DNA of 64,000 nucleotides, taken from Bin5 sp022821545 (GTDB taxonomy: Bacteria; Chloroflexota; Anaerolineae; Caldilineales; Caldilineaceae). A model generated the notes under the pieces. It saw nothing but the letters and a program-made list of their open reading frames with translations. It was not told where the DNA came from and made no database searches. The stretch spans positions 3,286,001 through 3,350,000 of the forward strand of contig CAXXLO010000002.1 in assembly GCA_963664085.2 (NCBI GenBank). The letters are read 5' to 3'. This document shows positions 52,152 through 61,229 of the stretch, piece by piece. The translations under genes were made by a program, and so were the position numbers. Numbering within the stretch: position 1 is the first letter of the stretch; the number at the start of each line of letters is the position of its first letter.

Positions 52152-52940
52152 CTACCCTTCCAAACTGTCCATGTCGGGGGCGCCCATGATATTGTATCCG
52201 CCGTCCACATAGACAACCTCCCCGGTAACCTTCTGCGCCCAGTCACCCAGCAGGAACCGTGCCGCGTTTCCTACATCGGCCTGGGTTACATTCCCCATCG
52301 GCGCGACCGAGCCAACGTACCCAAGGCTCTTCCGGAAGCCGCTGACGCCCGCCGAGGCAAGCGTCTTGATTGGCCCGGCGCTGATGGCGTTGACCCGCAC
52401 CTGTTCCTTACCCAAGTCCCAGGCCAGGTAGCGAATCGTCGCCTCCAGGGCAGCCTTTGCTACGCCCATAACATTGTAGTTGGGCGTCACCTTTTCGGCG
52501 CCGTAATAGGTCATGGCCAGCATGCTGCCGCCCTGAGGCATTAGCGGCACCGCGCGCTTGGCCAGCGCCACCAGGCTGTAGCAACTGACGTCCAGGGCGA
52601 CACGGAAGCCTTCACGGCTCGTGTCGACGAAGCGGCCGCCCAGGTCCTCTCGAGGGGCGAATGCAATTGAGTGGACCAGAAAGTCGAGCCCGCCATAGTG
52701 GTCCCCAACCTTCGCGAACAGTTCGTCGATGGCCGCGTCATTGGTGACATCGCATTCCTCGATGAAGCTGCTTCCAACGCTTTCGGCCAAAGGCGTGACA
52801 CGCTTCTGCAGAAAGTCGCCGGCATAGCTGAATCCCAGCTCCGCCCCTTCGTCCGCGAGCGCCTGCGCGATTCCCCAAGCAATCGAGTTCTTGTTCGCGA
52901 CACCAAATACGAGACCGCGTTTTCCGTCGAAAGTCCCCAT
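52152..52940 (-). CDS. fabI: Enoyl-[acyl-carrier-protein] reductase (NADH)
   Basis: 262 residues, SDR fold. N-terminal GKRGLVFGVANKNSIAWGIAQALADEGAELGFSY binds NAD; SIAFAPREDLGGRF, then the FabI-type catalytic Tyr-x6-Lys in YNVMGVAKAAL, and RVNAISAGPIKTLASAGVSGF follow. It reduces the trans-2-enoyl-ACP in the last step of fatty-acid elongation and is the triclosan/isoniazid target class. GGAG 6 bases before the ATG at 52940 decides the start against a GTG one codon earlier. Confidence 0.95.
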   Translation of the reverse strand: MGTFDGKRGLVFGVANKNSIAWGIAQALADEGAELGFSYAGDFLQKRVTPLAESVGSSFIEECDVTNDAAIDELFAKVGDHYGGLDFLVHSIAFAPREDLGGRFVDTSREGFRVALDVSCYSLVALAKRAVPLMPQGGSMLAMTYYGAEKVTPNYNVMGVAKAALEATIRYLAWDLGKEQVRVNAISAGPIKTLASAGVSGFRKSLGYVGSVAPMGNVTQADVGNAARFLLGDWAQKVTGEVVYVDGGYNIMGAPDMDSLEG

Positions 52941-53160
52941 CACTTACTCCTTACGTTAATTCAAAACTGAGGATCACTAGAGATCGTAGCACGGTGCAGG
53001 CCCTGAGTTCAGGAACCTCAGCTTTCTGTTCGAACTACGAAGTTGAAAATTGCGATCGCAGAATTTCGGAAGAACGGCTCTGCGACCGCTCGAAATGCTG
53101 GAATGGGAGCGAACTTTGTGAAAAATGTAGAAAAGAGTGGAAAATTCGTAGAATTCCCCC

Positions 53161-53189
53161 TTTACAAGCAAACAAAAGCATGCTATAAT
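53161..53189 (+). promoter_or_regulatory. Strong extended -10 promoter in the fabI-tyrS gap
   Basis: TTTACA at 53161-53166, 17-base spacer, TATAAT at 53184-53189 preceded by TGC (extended -10). It points away from fabI and toward the 3' end of tyrS on the opposite strand; no coding frame fits behind it. Confidence 0.7.
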
Positions 53190-53195
53190 AATCCC

Positions 53196-53270
53196 ATAGG
53201 GACCGAGTTGTCACGTTGTGGTTGGAAGCCACTATCGGGGGAAGCGTGGCATCCGGTTCCTTGTTTTATT
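53196..53270 (+). ncRNA. Candidate small structured RNA
   Basis: Starts at the predicted start of the promoter at 53161. Three nested stems can be drawn: GGGACC (53199-53204) with GGTTCC (53255-53260), TGTCACG (53209-53215) with CGTGGCA (53245-53251), and GTGG (53218-53221) with CCAC (53229-53232). The outer stem is followed by TTGTTTTATT, a terminator-like tail. It matches no RNA family I know. It could instead be a leader for a transcript running antisense into tyrS. Confidence 0.4.
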
Positions 53271-53314
53271 GGCCCCATAAGAGCTCTCCCCCCTTCCCGA
53301 GAAATCCTGCGACG

Positions 53315-54553
53315 CTATTCGTTGGAAACGACCCGCAGGAACCGCTTCTTCCCAACTTGCAGAACGCTCTCCCCGCCATTCGGCGCAACAGACGTCAACA
53401 CACCATCCGAGACCGCTTCCCCGTTGAGCCGCACGCCTCCCTGCTGAATCAGACGTCGCGCCTCACCCTTGCTTCGCACGAGTCCCGACGCGCTCATCAA
53501 GTCCAGCAGGTTCATCTCTTCAGACAGCGTGAACCGGGGAGCGTCGCTTGGCGCCGCCCCTGTGTGCATGCGCACAGCGTCCACGGCCGCCTGCTCCGCC
53601 CTCTCCGCACCATGGAAGATACTGACAATTTCTTTCGCCAGCGCCCGTTTGGCCGCCTGCGGCTCCAACTCTCCCCTCTCCAACTGCGTCATCATGCCGT
53701 CAATCTTTTCCTGGCTCCAGCGGGTCACCAGCTCGGCGAAGTTCTGGAACGTGTGGTCCGGGAGGTTCAAGACTTTGGTAAAGATCACGCCCGGGGCCTC
53801 GTCTATGCCGATATGATTTCCGGTCGACTTGCTCATCCGCGCATGGCCGTCCGTACCCACCAGAATTGGAAAGGTCAACACAACCTGGGGCCGCATTCCC
53901 CGTGCGTTCATCAGTGTGCGCCCAGCCATCAGGTTGAACAGCTGGTCGGTACCGCCGATCTGCACATCGGTATCCAGCATGATCGCATCATAGCCCTGCA
54001 TGAGCGCGTAAAAGAACTCGTGCAGCCAGATTGGTTCGCCCTTGTCGTGCCGCTTGCTGAAGTTATCCCTGGCAAGGAACTGTTGAACAGTGAAATGACT
54101 GGCCAGCCGGATGACACCGCCAAAGTCCAGCTCCCCCAACCACTTGTGATTGTAGTCGATGACCGTCTTCTCCCTGTCCAGCACTCTGTGCGCCTGCTGC
54201 GTGAATCCACGCGCATTCTCCAATGCCTCTTCCAGGCTCTGTTGCGTCCGGGCGCTTTCCTTGTCACTTGGGTCGCCAATCGTGCCCGTAAAGGTGCCGA
54301 TCAGAAATATCACCGTGTGGCCCAGTTCTTGAAACTGCCTCAGCTTTCGCAGGGGGACGTTATGGCCCAAATGGAGGTCGCTGGATGTGGGATCGAAGCC
54401 GCAATAGACGCGCAGCGGGCGGCCGTTTTTTCGGCTCTCTTCGATTCTCAGACGCAGTTCCGCCTCCATATTGGTTCGGGTCCGGTCATCGCCAAACTCG
54501 ACCCCCCGCATCAGAATAGCCATCTGCTCATCTACCGGCGGAAATTCAGCCAT
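53315..54553 (-). CDS. tyrS: Tyrosyl-tRNA synthetase
   Basis: 412 residues, class I synthetase. YCGFDPTSSDLHLGHNVPLRKL contains the HIGH-type motif (HLGHN), TGTIGDPSDKESAR and MQGYDAIMLDTDVQIGGTDQLFNLMAGR follow, KMSKS appears as ARMSKSTGNHIG, and the C-terminus carries an S4 RNA-binding domain (LLDLMSASGLVRSKGEARRLIQQGGVRLNGE). It is the longer bacterial TyrRS type with HLGHN. No T-box was recognised in front of it, in contrast with valS. Confidence 0.95.
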   Translation of the reverse strand: MAEFPPVDEQMAILMRGVEFGDDRTRTNMEAELRLRIEESRKNGRPLRVYCGFDPTSSDLHLGHNVPLRKLRQFQELGHTVIFLIGTFTGTIGDPSDKESARTQQSLEEALENARGFTQQAHRVLDREKTVIDYNHKWLGELDFGGVIRLASHFTVQQFLARDNFSKRHDKGEPIWLHEFFYALMQGYDAIMLDTDVQIGGTDQLFNLMAGRTLMNARGMRPQVVLTFPILVGTDGHARMSKSTGNHIGIDEAPGVIFTKVLNLPDHTFQNFAELVTRWSQEKIDGMMTQLERGELEPQAAKRALAKEIVSIFHGAERAEQAAVDAVRMHTGAAPSDAPRFTLSEEMNLLDLMSASGLVRSKGEARRLIQQGGVRLNGEAVSDGVLTSVAPNGGESVLQVGKKRFLRVVSNE

Positions 54554-54642
54554 CTTCCCAATCCTCCAATCTGCTGCTGGAAACCAAAACGCTACCTACA
54601 ACGGGCGACACCGAGGGTAGCGGTCCGCGCGAACGCGGCGGG

Positions 54643-56379
54643 TCAAAATTTGGGCTGCGCAACTGTCTCCACAGGATCGCGGCCCAGCAGGAAGTCGAAG
54701 TCCATTCCTTCCGGCGCCTGCATAACATGGTCCAGGAACAGTCTGCCATAACCGCGTCGATAGGCCGGCTGCGGCCGCTGCCATTCAGTGCGCCGCCTGT
54801 TCAACTCTTCCTGATCGACCCGCAGTTCAAGCCGCCTGCCCGGCACATCCAACTCGATCACGTCCCCAGTGCGCGCCAGCGACAGCGGTCCGCCTACCGC
54901 AGACTCGGGCGCGACATGCAATACGATCGTGCCGAATGCCGTCCCGCTCATCCTCGCGTCAGAGATACGCACCATATCGCGTACGCCCTGTTTTAGCAAC
55001 TTTTTGGGGATCGGCAGGTTCCCCACCTCCGGCATGCCGGGCCCTCCGACCGGGCCCGCATTCTGCAAAATCAGTACGTCTTCAGGCTTGACGTCCAGTG
55101 CGGGATCGTCGATTCTCGCCTGCAGATCTGCGATGCCGTGAAATACGACGGCGCGTCCACGGTGCTGCAAGAGGCCCGGAGAGGCGGCTGCATGCTTGAT
55201 CACCGCCCCGGACGGCGCCAGGTTTCCCCGCAAAACTGCGAGGCCGCCCTCCGATTTCAGCGCCTTTTCGGGCGAAGCAATGACGTCGGTGTCGACGACG
55301 TTGCTGTGCGCCACGTTTTCCGCAACAGTCCGGCCCGTGACGGTTGGTTGGTCGCCGTGAAGCAGAGGCAGGAGCTGCCGCATAATCGCCGGCACGCCCC
55401 CCGCATAGAAGAAGTCCTCCATCTGAAACGAACCGGCAGGACGTATATTCGCCAGCAAGGGGGTCCGCCGGCTGATCGAATCGAACAGGTCCAGCGGCAG
55501 ATCGATTCCAAGCCGGCCAGCCAGCGCTGGCAGATGCACAACGGCGTTCGTGCTTCCTCCCAGAGCGCACAGGAGCGTGATCGCATTTTCCATCGCCTGA
55601 CGAGTTAGAACACGCGATGGGCGCAGCCCCTCCGCCGCCATTGCCACAATGCGGCGGCCGGCCTTCTCAGCCAGAAGAATGCGCCGCGAGTCTGCCGCCG
55701 GGATCGCCCCGTTTCCCGGTAGAGCGATGCCCAGCGCCTCGGTCAGCGAGTTCATTGTCGAAGCAGTGCCCATAACCATGCAGTGGCCCCTGCTTCGCAC
55801 CAGGTTCTCTTCGACCTCCGCATACTCCCCTTCGCTGAGATTGCCTGCCCGGTATTCGGTGGTCAGCCTGCGGCAATCTGTACACGCCCCCAGTGTCTGA
55901 CCGCGCCAGTGTCCGTTCAGCATCGGTCCGCCGGAGACGAGAATCGCAGGCAGATCGGCGCTCGCCGCGCCCATCAGCGCGGCCGGAGTCGTCTTGTCGC
56001 AGCCGCAAAGCACAACCACGCCGTCCATAGGATTGCCGCGTATCATCTCCTCGGTGTCCATGGCGGCCAGATTGCGCCACAGCATCGAAGTCGGCGTCAG
56101 GTAGATCTCACCCAGACTGATCGTCGGAAACTCGAGTGGAAAACCTCCGGCCTGCCAAACGCCCCGCTTGACCGCCTCGACCAGCTCGGGAAAGTGGGCG
56201 TGGCAGTTGTTCATTTCGCTGTACGTGTTCAATATCCCAATCAGGGGGCGGTTCATGTCCGCCCTGTCGAAGCCTAGGGAGCGAGTGAACGCGCGGTGCA
56301 TCAATCCTGCCGCATCCGGTTCATTGAAGAAGGAGCGGCCCCGGGCCTCGTCCGTACTCTCTTTCCGATTCTCAGTCAC
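54643..56379 (-). CDS. IlvD/Edd-family dehydratase (dihydroxy-acid or sugar-acid)
   Basis: 578 residues with an Fe-S cluster site. RPLIGILNTYSEMNNCHAHFPELVEAVKRGVWQAGGFPLEFPTISLGE, NPMDGVVVLCGCDKTTPAALMGAASADLPAILVSGGPMLNG and MGTASTMNSLTEALGIALPG are conserved. The FPTISLGE and CGCDKTTPA forms resemble the pentonate (arabonate/xylonate) dehydratase branch more than branched-chain IlvD, so sugar-acid dehydration is plausible. No other ilv gene is in the window. The GTG at 56379 has GGAGGG 4 bases upstream and is preferred over an earlier in-frame start. Confidence 0.82.
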   Translation of the reverse strand: MTENRKESTDEARGRSFFNEPDAAGLMHRAFTRSLGFDRADMNRPLIGILNTYSEMNNCHAHFPELVEAVKRGVWQAGGFPLEFPTISLGEIYLTPTSMLWRNLAAMDTEEMIRGNPMDGVVVLCGCDKTTPAALMGAASADLPAILVSGGPMLNGHWRGQTLGACTDCRRLTTEYRAGNLSEGEYAEVEENLVRSRGHCMVMGTASTMNSLTEALGIALPGNGAIPAADSRRILLAEKAGRRIVAMAAEGLRPSRVLTRQAMENAITLLCALGGSTNAVVHLPALAGRLGIDLPLDLFDSISRRTPLLANIRPAGSFQMEDFFYAGGVPAIMRQLLPLLHGDQPTVTGRTVAENVAHSNVVDTDVIASPEKALKSEGGLAVLRGNLAPSGAVIKHAAASPGLLQHRGRAVVFHGIADLQARIDDPALDVKPEDVLILQNAGPVGGPGMPEVGNLPIPKKLLKQGVRDMVRISDARMSGTAFGTIVLHVAPESAVGGPLSLARTGDVIELDVPGRRLELRVDQEELNRRRTEWQRPQPAYRRGYGRLFLDHVMQAPEGMDFDFLLGRDPVETVAQPKF

Positions 56380-56442
56380 AATCCCTCCAAGTGCGGCAGT
56401 CCGTCTTCCCCCGCGATCCAAATTTCAGCCTGCGCAATCCTG

Positions 56443-57753
56443 TCAAGGCGAAAGTTGCAAGCGGTAGACGCTGCCATTCTCGCTATCGACAACCAGAAGG
56501 CTGCCCGGTTCGCCTGCCGTGATTCCGACAAGCTTTTTCAATGGCCCGCCGCCTGGAAGGACCCAGGCTTCCAGGTTCTCGGCGTCGTCACCGGAGATCC
56601 TCATGACACCGCCCTGCTCCGGTTGCGTGACGTAAAGCATGCCTTCGCCGTCAAGCGCCAGGTGGGGCCCGTCCATGCTGTTGGCAACGACGAGAGGCCA
56701 CAGGTTCAGCAGCTCTCCCGTCTCAGAAAAGCGCAGCACGGAAGTCATCTCCGCCGTGGAAACAAAGACTGAGCCGTCGGGGTGTGAGGCAACATCGACC
56801 GGCTGCAGATCGGCGCCTTCGAAGGCGGTCGGAATCCGAAGCAGCTGCCGTCCCGCAGAGTCGAACGCGGCCACAGCCAGCGCAGGTGTCATGGCCAGCC
56901 ATATGCGGCCCTCGCCGTCAACATCGAGTCCCCTGCTTCTGTCCGCCGCGCTGGCAGGAACGGGAAGGACCTCGGCAAACGCCCCGTCAGGCCGGTGTAC
57001 GCTCACCTGCCCGCCATCCCCGGCGTCCAGGACGTAGATATTTCCCGACGCGTCTGCGGCGACGTCGACCGGCTCGACAAAGCGCCGGCCCGCGTGGAGC
57101 ACCTCGGCGATCTGCTCTCCTTCGCCGTCCAGGACAAACAGCGCCCCTTGATCGGAATCGACAACGTAGATGTTTCCATTCGAAGTGGTCACGCCTCGCG
57201 GCCGCACGAAACCACCGCTGACAATCTCGAAGTCGGTGGTCTTCGTTTGACCCGTAAAGGGGGTTATGATTTCCAGGGGTAAGGTCAGACTCGGCGCGAC
57301 TTCGGGAGCGACTTCGACACTCTCATTCTGCAAGGAGGGAGGCGCCTGCGAATCCTCCCTCCTGAAATTGTCTCTGGCTATGGCGGCAGCCAGGACCACC
57401 AGCAATAGCAAGGGACTGCCGCTCCAGAGGACGAAAGTCCGGAAACTGCCGCCGGCCTTCTCACGCAGTGATCTGCCTGGGCCGTCAGGTTTCCCGTAAT
57501 GCTCTGCGTCGTCTGCGCCTTCCGGCAGCTCCCTGCCGACTTCACCGGCTTCGTCCGCGCCCAGCCGGTTCTCGCCATTCCTGGGCGCTTCGCCATCGTC
57601 ACGGGGCGTTAGCAGCGCCCGGCCTTCAGTAACAGAGTTGGCAACCGCGTCGCCGGGGGCCAGGGACCAGCCGCACCGGTCACAGAACCTGGCCCCACGC
57701 CTGGGTGAAGATCTGCAATTTGGGCAGACTACGACCGGCTCTACTTGCGACAT
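56443..57753 (-). CDS. Zinc-ribbon, membrane-anchored NHL-repeat protein
   Basis: About 436 residues. N-terminal zinc ribbon (C10, C13, C24, C27: VCPNCRS and FCDRCGWSL), an acidic linker, one membrane helix (LLLLVVLAAAIA, about 112-128), then an outside beta-propeller of NHL-like repeats such as VRPRGVTTSNGNIYVVDSDQGALFVLDGEGE and VDVAADASGNIYVLD. It starts 27 bases after the stop of the larger propeller-membrane protein and is probably in its operon. The ATG at 57753 is used; a TTG six codons earlier is possible. Likely scaffold or sensor for surface glycan or protein; ligand unknown. Confidence 0.78.
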   Translation of the reverse strand: MSQVEPVVVCPNCRSSPRRGARFCDRCGWSLAPGDAVANSVTEGRALLTPRDDGEAPRNGENRLGADEAGEVGRELPEGADDAEHYGKPDGPGRSLREKAGGSFRTFVLWSGSPLLLLVVLAAAIARDNFRREDSQAPPSLQNESVEVAPEVAPSLTLPLEIITPFTGQTKTTDFEIVSGGFVRPRGVTTSNGNIYVVDSDQGALFVLDGEGEQIAEVLHAGRRFVEPVDVAADASGNIYVLDAGDGGQVSVHRPDGAFAEVLPVPASAADRSRGLDVDGEGRIWLAMTPALAVAAFDSAGRQLLRIPTAFEGADLQPVDVASHPDGSVFVSTAEMTSVLRFSETGELLNLWPLVVANSMDGPHLALDGEGMLYVTQPEQGGVMRISGDDAENLEAWVLPGGGPLKKLVGITAGEPGSLLVVDSENGSVYRLQLSP

Positions 57754-57779
57754 TTGCTTGCCAGGCCTCAAAAGATGCT

Positions 57780-60700
57780 TTATCTCTCAAAAATGAGTAT
57801 CCGGTGATTGTCCGCGTCGGCAACCAGAATCTCGCCGGACAACGGATCGACCGCAATGCCTGTCGGCTTGGCAAAGTTGTTGAGACCGCCGCCATATCTC
57901 CCGAAACTGGACTGGACCACGCCGCCGGAGGAGAGCACGTAGACCTGGGCAAACTGAGGATCGGTGGCATAGACCGTCCCGTCAGCCGCTGCCGCGATGT
58001 ACGGCTTGTCCCATATGTCCTGGCTCTCCCAGGTAGGAATGAGCCATTCGAATAGGGGAACCAGCTCGGACGAAAGCACCTGTATCCGGCGGTTCCAGGC
58101 GTCGCTGACCAGAACGTTTCCCGTCGGCGGATGGATGGCGACGTCGACAGGTTCCTCAAAGTGCCCGAGTATGATGCCGCCCCCGCCGACCTGCCGAATG
58201 AACTCTCCCGCCGGCGAAAACTCGAGGATTCGCTTATTGCCTGTGTCAGCCACCAGAAGGTTGCCAGCCGGCGTTACTGCCAGTCCCCTGGGGCCAAAGA
58301 GAGAGTAAGGGTGTCTGTTTTCGTCAGTGATTGTATTGAAGGCCCCCCACTTTCGCAGGAAGTTTCCTTGGCTGTCAAATGACTGTATGCGCCCGTTCCA
58401 GGTGTCGGCGACGAAGATAGTGCCGTCCGCGCCAACCGCAATCCCCCACGGCTCGCGAAACTGGCCGTCGCCCAGTTCACGAGGTCCGTTCCCGTCAGGA
58501 TCGATGCATCCCTGGCTATCCTCCTCTTCCAGAAAACAGGTGCTGCCGAACGCGGCCCGGAAACTGCCGTCGGCGTTTAACGCGACGACGCGATTATTGC
58601 CCGTATCAAGAATGTAGCGCAGCCCGTCAGCCCCAATCGCAATTGAACGCGGATTGGCCAGAGGGAGAGTGTCGTAGAACCCGCTGTAGGCGGCGCTGGC
58701 GCTGCGTTCGACCTCCTCATAGTTGAACGACTGCGACCGAAACGACCCTCCGCCAGCCGTGGGGACAACGTTCAAGTCCCACACGAGGTCGGCGATGTCC
58801 CGATGAATATACAGGCGAAAATCATGTCGGTGCGGCCACTCCGTTAACGACCGGTCGGGATGGTCGCGGAAGAAGAAGATCTGCCACAGCCGGCTGCGCC
58901 GCTCAGGATCATTGAAGGCCCCCAAAATCTGGCTGAAGGTCAGCCCTTTGTAGCCTTCCTCGGGCCACCAGACCAGCCGGTAGTTGCGGCTGACATAGTC
59001 GCGGCTGACGTATGGCTCGACCTTGGCATAGTTCTTGCTGCCCACAAGAATGACGGGCGCGCTCATCGCCTCCGTAGTCGGGTTCGCGCCGTAAAAGATG
59101 TGGTTGGGATAGAAGCGCATGTACCAGGTCATCGGCCAGGCAACGTCATCATCATATGAGACTTGAATCTCGCGCTCCCCTACTGTGCGTTCACTGATCG
59201 TTTCAATCTCCTGCAGAGCCCGTTTCACGTCCGGCGACGCATGGGCGTATACAAGGTATTCGGTTGCCATGTCATAGTTGACGTAAGTGAGCAGGTAGGA
59301 AAATCGTACCGTAAGCAGAAAAAGGATGGTGAAAGCAGTCAACGCCGTCAGCCGCAACGTCAACCGCCAGCCCGACCGCAAGAAGGCGAAATAGGCAAAA
59401 TAGAACAGGGCGCCCATCAGGCCGAGTGCGAGAATGAAGCGCACGGTCCGCGAAAGCGCGTCCAGTTCGCGGCCGCCGCTAGGGACCGAGCCAGCCAGCG
59501 TTGCCAGTACGAACAGCAGCGCCGGCAGCAGCGCCAGCAGCCACCAACCTTGCGTGTCACGAACCTTTTTCCAGTCGATCCGATGAAAAACCTGCGCGCC
59601 CCACCAACCTCCAAAGATGGCCATCGGCTGGGTCATGTGAGTCATCAACCAGGGCATCTTCTCGCCCGCGTAGGAATAGGACAACCACGCGCCCACCACC
59701 CACCAGGCCAGAAAGAGTTCAAAATACGGCCTCACGAAGGAGCTGCCCTGCCCTGATTCAGTCACCGAAGGCGCGCTGTCATCTCCGCCGCCATTCTCTC
59801 CGCCGCCATCCTCTGTCCTGGCCGATACGGGCTCCTCACTGGTCCAACCGCGCCAACTGCCAGTTCGCTGACCATGTACGAGCAGTGTCAATTTTTCCCA
59901 GCTGAGAGTGATTCGCAAACGATGCAGGAGCAGCGTCAATCCTCCGAGGCTGAGAAAGAGAGGCAGGAACTCATAGAGCAGAGTCTGCATTATATAGTAG
60001 TACCACGGCTGGCCCCCTCGCCTAACCTCCTGTTGGTCCAGCCAGTATCCGAGGCTGCCAACCACGCCGGTCGCCAGTCCATCAACTGGATTCGTGAAAA
60101 AAGTCGTGAACAGCAGTATCTCAATCGCCCAGAACAGGGCCATCAACGTTGCCCAATTGCCAAAGGTGATTCTGCGCACCTGCCTGTCGCTGTCGCGCGA
60201 CTCGACGCCATTCCCGTTCCTCTTGTCAGGACTGAACCACCAGAAGGCTATTGCTGCGCTAAGACCGGTCATCAGCAGTACCAGGAACGCCGACCTGGCA
60301 AGGTCCTGGCCCGTACTGTACGCGAGCGCATCCCAACCCAGGAGGATGTGGCCCAGCGGCGCAGCAAACGGCAAGACAAGCGTCAGGAGGAGAACGGCAA
60401 TATCGGCGAATGAACTGTCTTGGAGCCGCTCTTTCCCAATCCACCAACGCCAGAGCGCGGCCCCCACCATGAACATACCGAAAATCGTACCCGACATGAA
60501 CTGGTTTTCTTTAGCCGCAAATCCGAGCGCCATAGCGGTCACGGTAAAGTAGAGCCACTTGATTTTGCGGTCTTCAACATAGCGAAACATGAAATATATC
60601 CAGATCATCGAGAAAAAGACGATGTAGATATCGTTTCGTATGTAGCGGCTGTGAAAGAGTATGCTGGGACTGAACAGGAATATCAGTGCCGTCACGAGCG

Positions 60701-61226
60701 CGCCGGTGCGTCCGATCCATCTCCGGTAAAGCCATGCCGCCATGATTGCGCCGATCCCTGCCAGAGCCGGCATGACGCGAGCCGTGGAATCGCTGACACC
60801 GAACAGAAAGAAAATGAAGGCATTTGCATGGAAGAGGAAAGGTCCATGCATCATCGGGTTGTGCCGATAACTGCCGTTTCGGTAGAGGTCGAGCGAATAG
60901 AACGCGTGTAGACTTTCGTCGTGGCTCATCCCGCGCACGCCCAAATCGTAGAAGCGGCTGACCACCGCCGCGACCAAAATGACGGCCCAGGCGATGGTCT
61001 CCCAGTTGGCCCGAAAGACGGTCAACAGGTTAGCGTCCAGAAAGCCGGCAGCCGGCAGTACAGCCTCCGTCTGCAAGGCGTCTTCCTCGGCCCGTTCGGT
61101 GAGCGCTTCGCTCGAACCCTCTTCCTGTTCCCTGGCAAGAGAACTATCTGAAGCGGGCTCTTGAATCTCCATTTCGGAAACCTCGCCTCCGGCCTCCAAT
61201 TCCTTCTCGCTACTTCCATCAGCCAT
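57780..61226 (-). CDS. Agl23/TIGR03663-type membrane glycosyltransferase-like protein fused to NHL propeller
   Basis: 1148 residues. The first 60 are acidic. About 75-680 is a multispanning GT39/PMT-like membrane region with the substrate-site segment RGMSHDESLHAFYSLDLYRNGSYRHNPMMHGPF and FSPSILFHSRYIRNDIYIVFF, matching TIGR03663 proteins. A soluble domain follows, then a C-terminal propeller (about 850-1148) of NHL repeats, e.g. LANPRSIAIGADGLRYILDTGNNRVVAL and FREPWGIAVGADGTIFVADTWNGRIQSF. Members in Chloroflexota and archaea are linked to lipid-carrier flipping or protein glycosylation. It starts 3 bases after the stop of the GT39-like gene. Confidence 0.85.
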   Translation of the reverse strand: MADGSSEKELEAGGEVSEMEIQEPASDSSLAREQEEGSSEALTERAEEDALQTEAVLPAAGFLDANLLTVFRANWETIAWAVILVAAVVSRFYDLGVRGMSHDESLHAFYSLDLYRNGSYRHNPMMHGPFLFHANAFIFFLFGVSDSTARVMPALAGIGAIMAAWLYRRWIGRTGALVTALIFLFSPSILFHSRYIRNDIYIVFFSMIWIYFMFRYVEDRKIKWLYFTVTAMALGFAAKENQFMSGTIFGMFMVGAALWRWWIGKERLQDSSFADIAVLLLTLVLPFAAPLGHILLGWDALAYSTGQDLARSAFLVLLMTGLSAAIAFWWFSPDKRNGNGVESRDSDRQVRRITFGNWATLMALFWAIEILLFTTFFTNPVDGLATGVVGSLGYWLDQQEVRRGGQPWYYYIMQTLLYEFLPLFLSLGGLTLLLHRLRITLSWEKLTLLVHGQRTGSWRGWTSEEPVSARTEDGGGENGGGDDSAPSVTESGQGSSFVRPYFELFLAWWVVGAWLSYSYAGEKMPWLMTHMTQPMAIFGGWWGAQVFHRIDWKKVRDTQGWWLLALLPALLFVLATLAGSVPSGGRELDALSRTVRFILALGLMGALFYFAYFAFLRSGWRLTLRLTALTAFTILFLLTVRFSYLLTYVNYDMATEYLVYAHASPDVKRALQEIETISERTVGEREIQVSYDDDVAWPMTWYMRFYPNHIFYGANPTTEAMSAPVILVGSKNYAKVEPYVSRDYVSRNYRLVWWPEEGYKGLTFSQILGAFNDPERRSRLWQIFFFRDHPDRSLTEWPHRHDFRLYIHRDIADLVWDLNVVPTAGGGSFRSQSFNYEEVERSASAAYSGFYDTLPLANPRSIAIGADGLRYILDTGNNRVVALNADGSFRAAFGSTCFLEEEDSQGCIDPDGNGPRELGDGQFREPWGIAVGADGTIFVADTWNGRIQSFDSQGNFLRKWGAFNTITDENRHPYSLFGPRGLAVTPAGNLLVADTGNKRILEFSPAGEFIRQVGGGGIILGHFEEPVDVAIHPPTGNVLVSDAWNRRIQVLSSELVPLFEWLIPTWESQDIWDKPYIAAAADGTVYATDPQFAQVYVLSSGGVVQSSFGRYGGGLNNFAKPTGIAVDPLSGEILVADADNHRILIFER

Positions 61227-61229
61227 CGT

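Noticed and set aside
53196..53270. SRP RNA, tmRNA or 6S RNA
   Set aside because: The SRP tetraloop signature, tRNA-like ends of tmRNA and the size and bulge pattern of 6S RNA are all missing.
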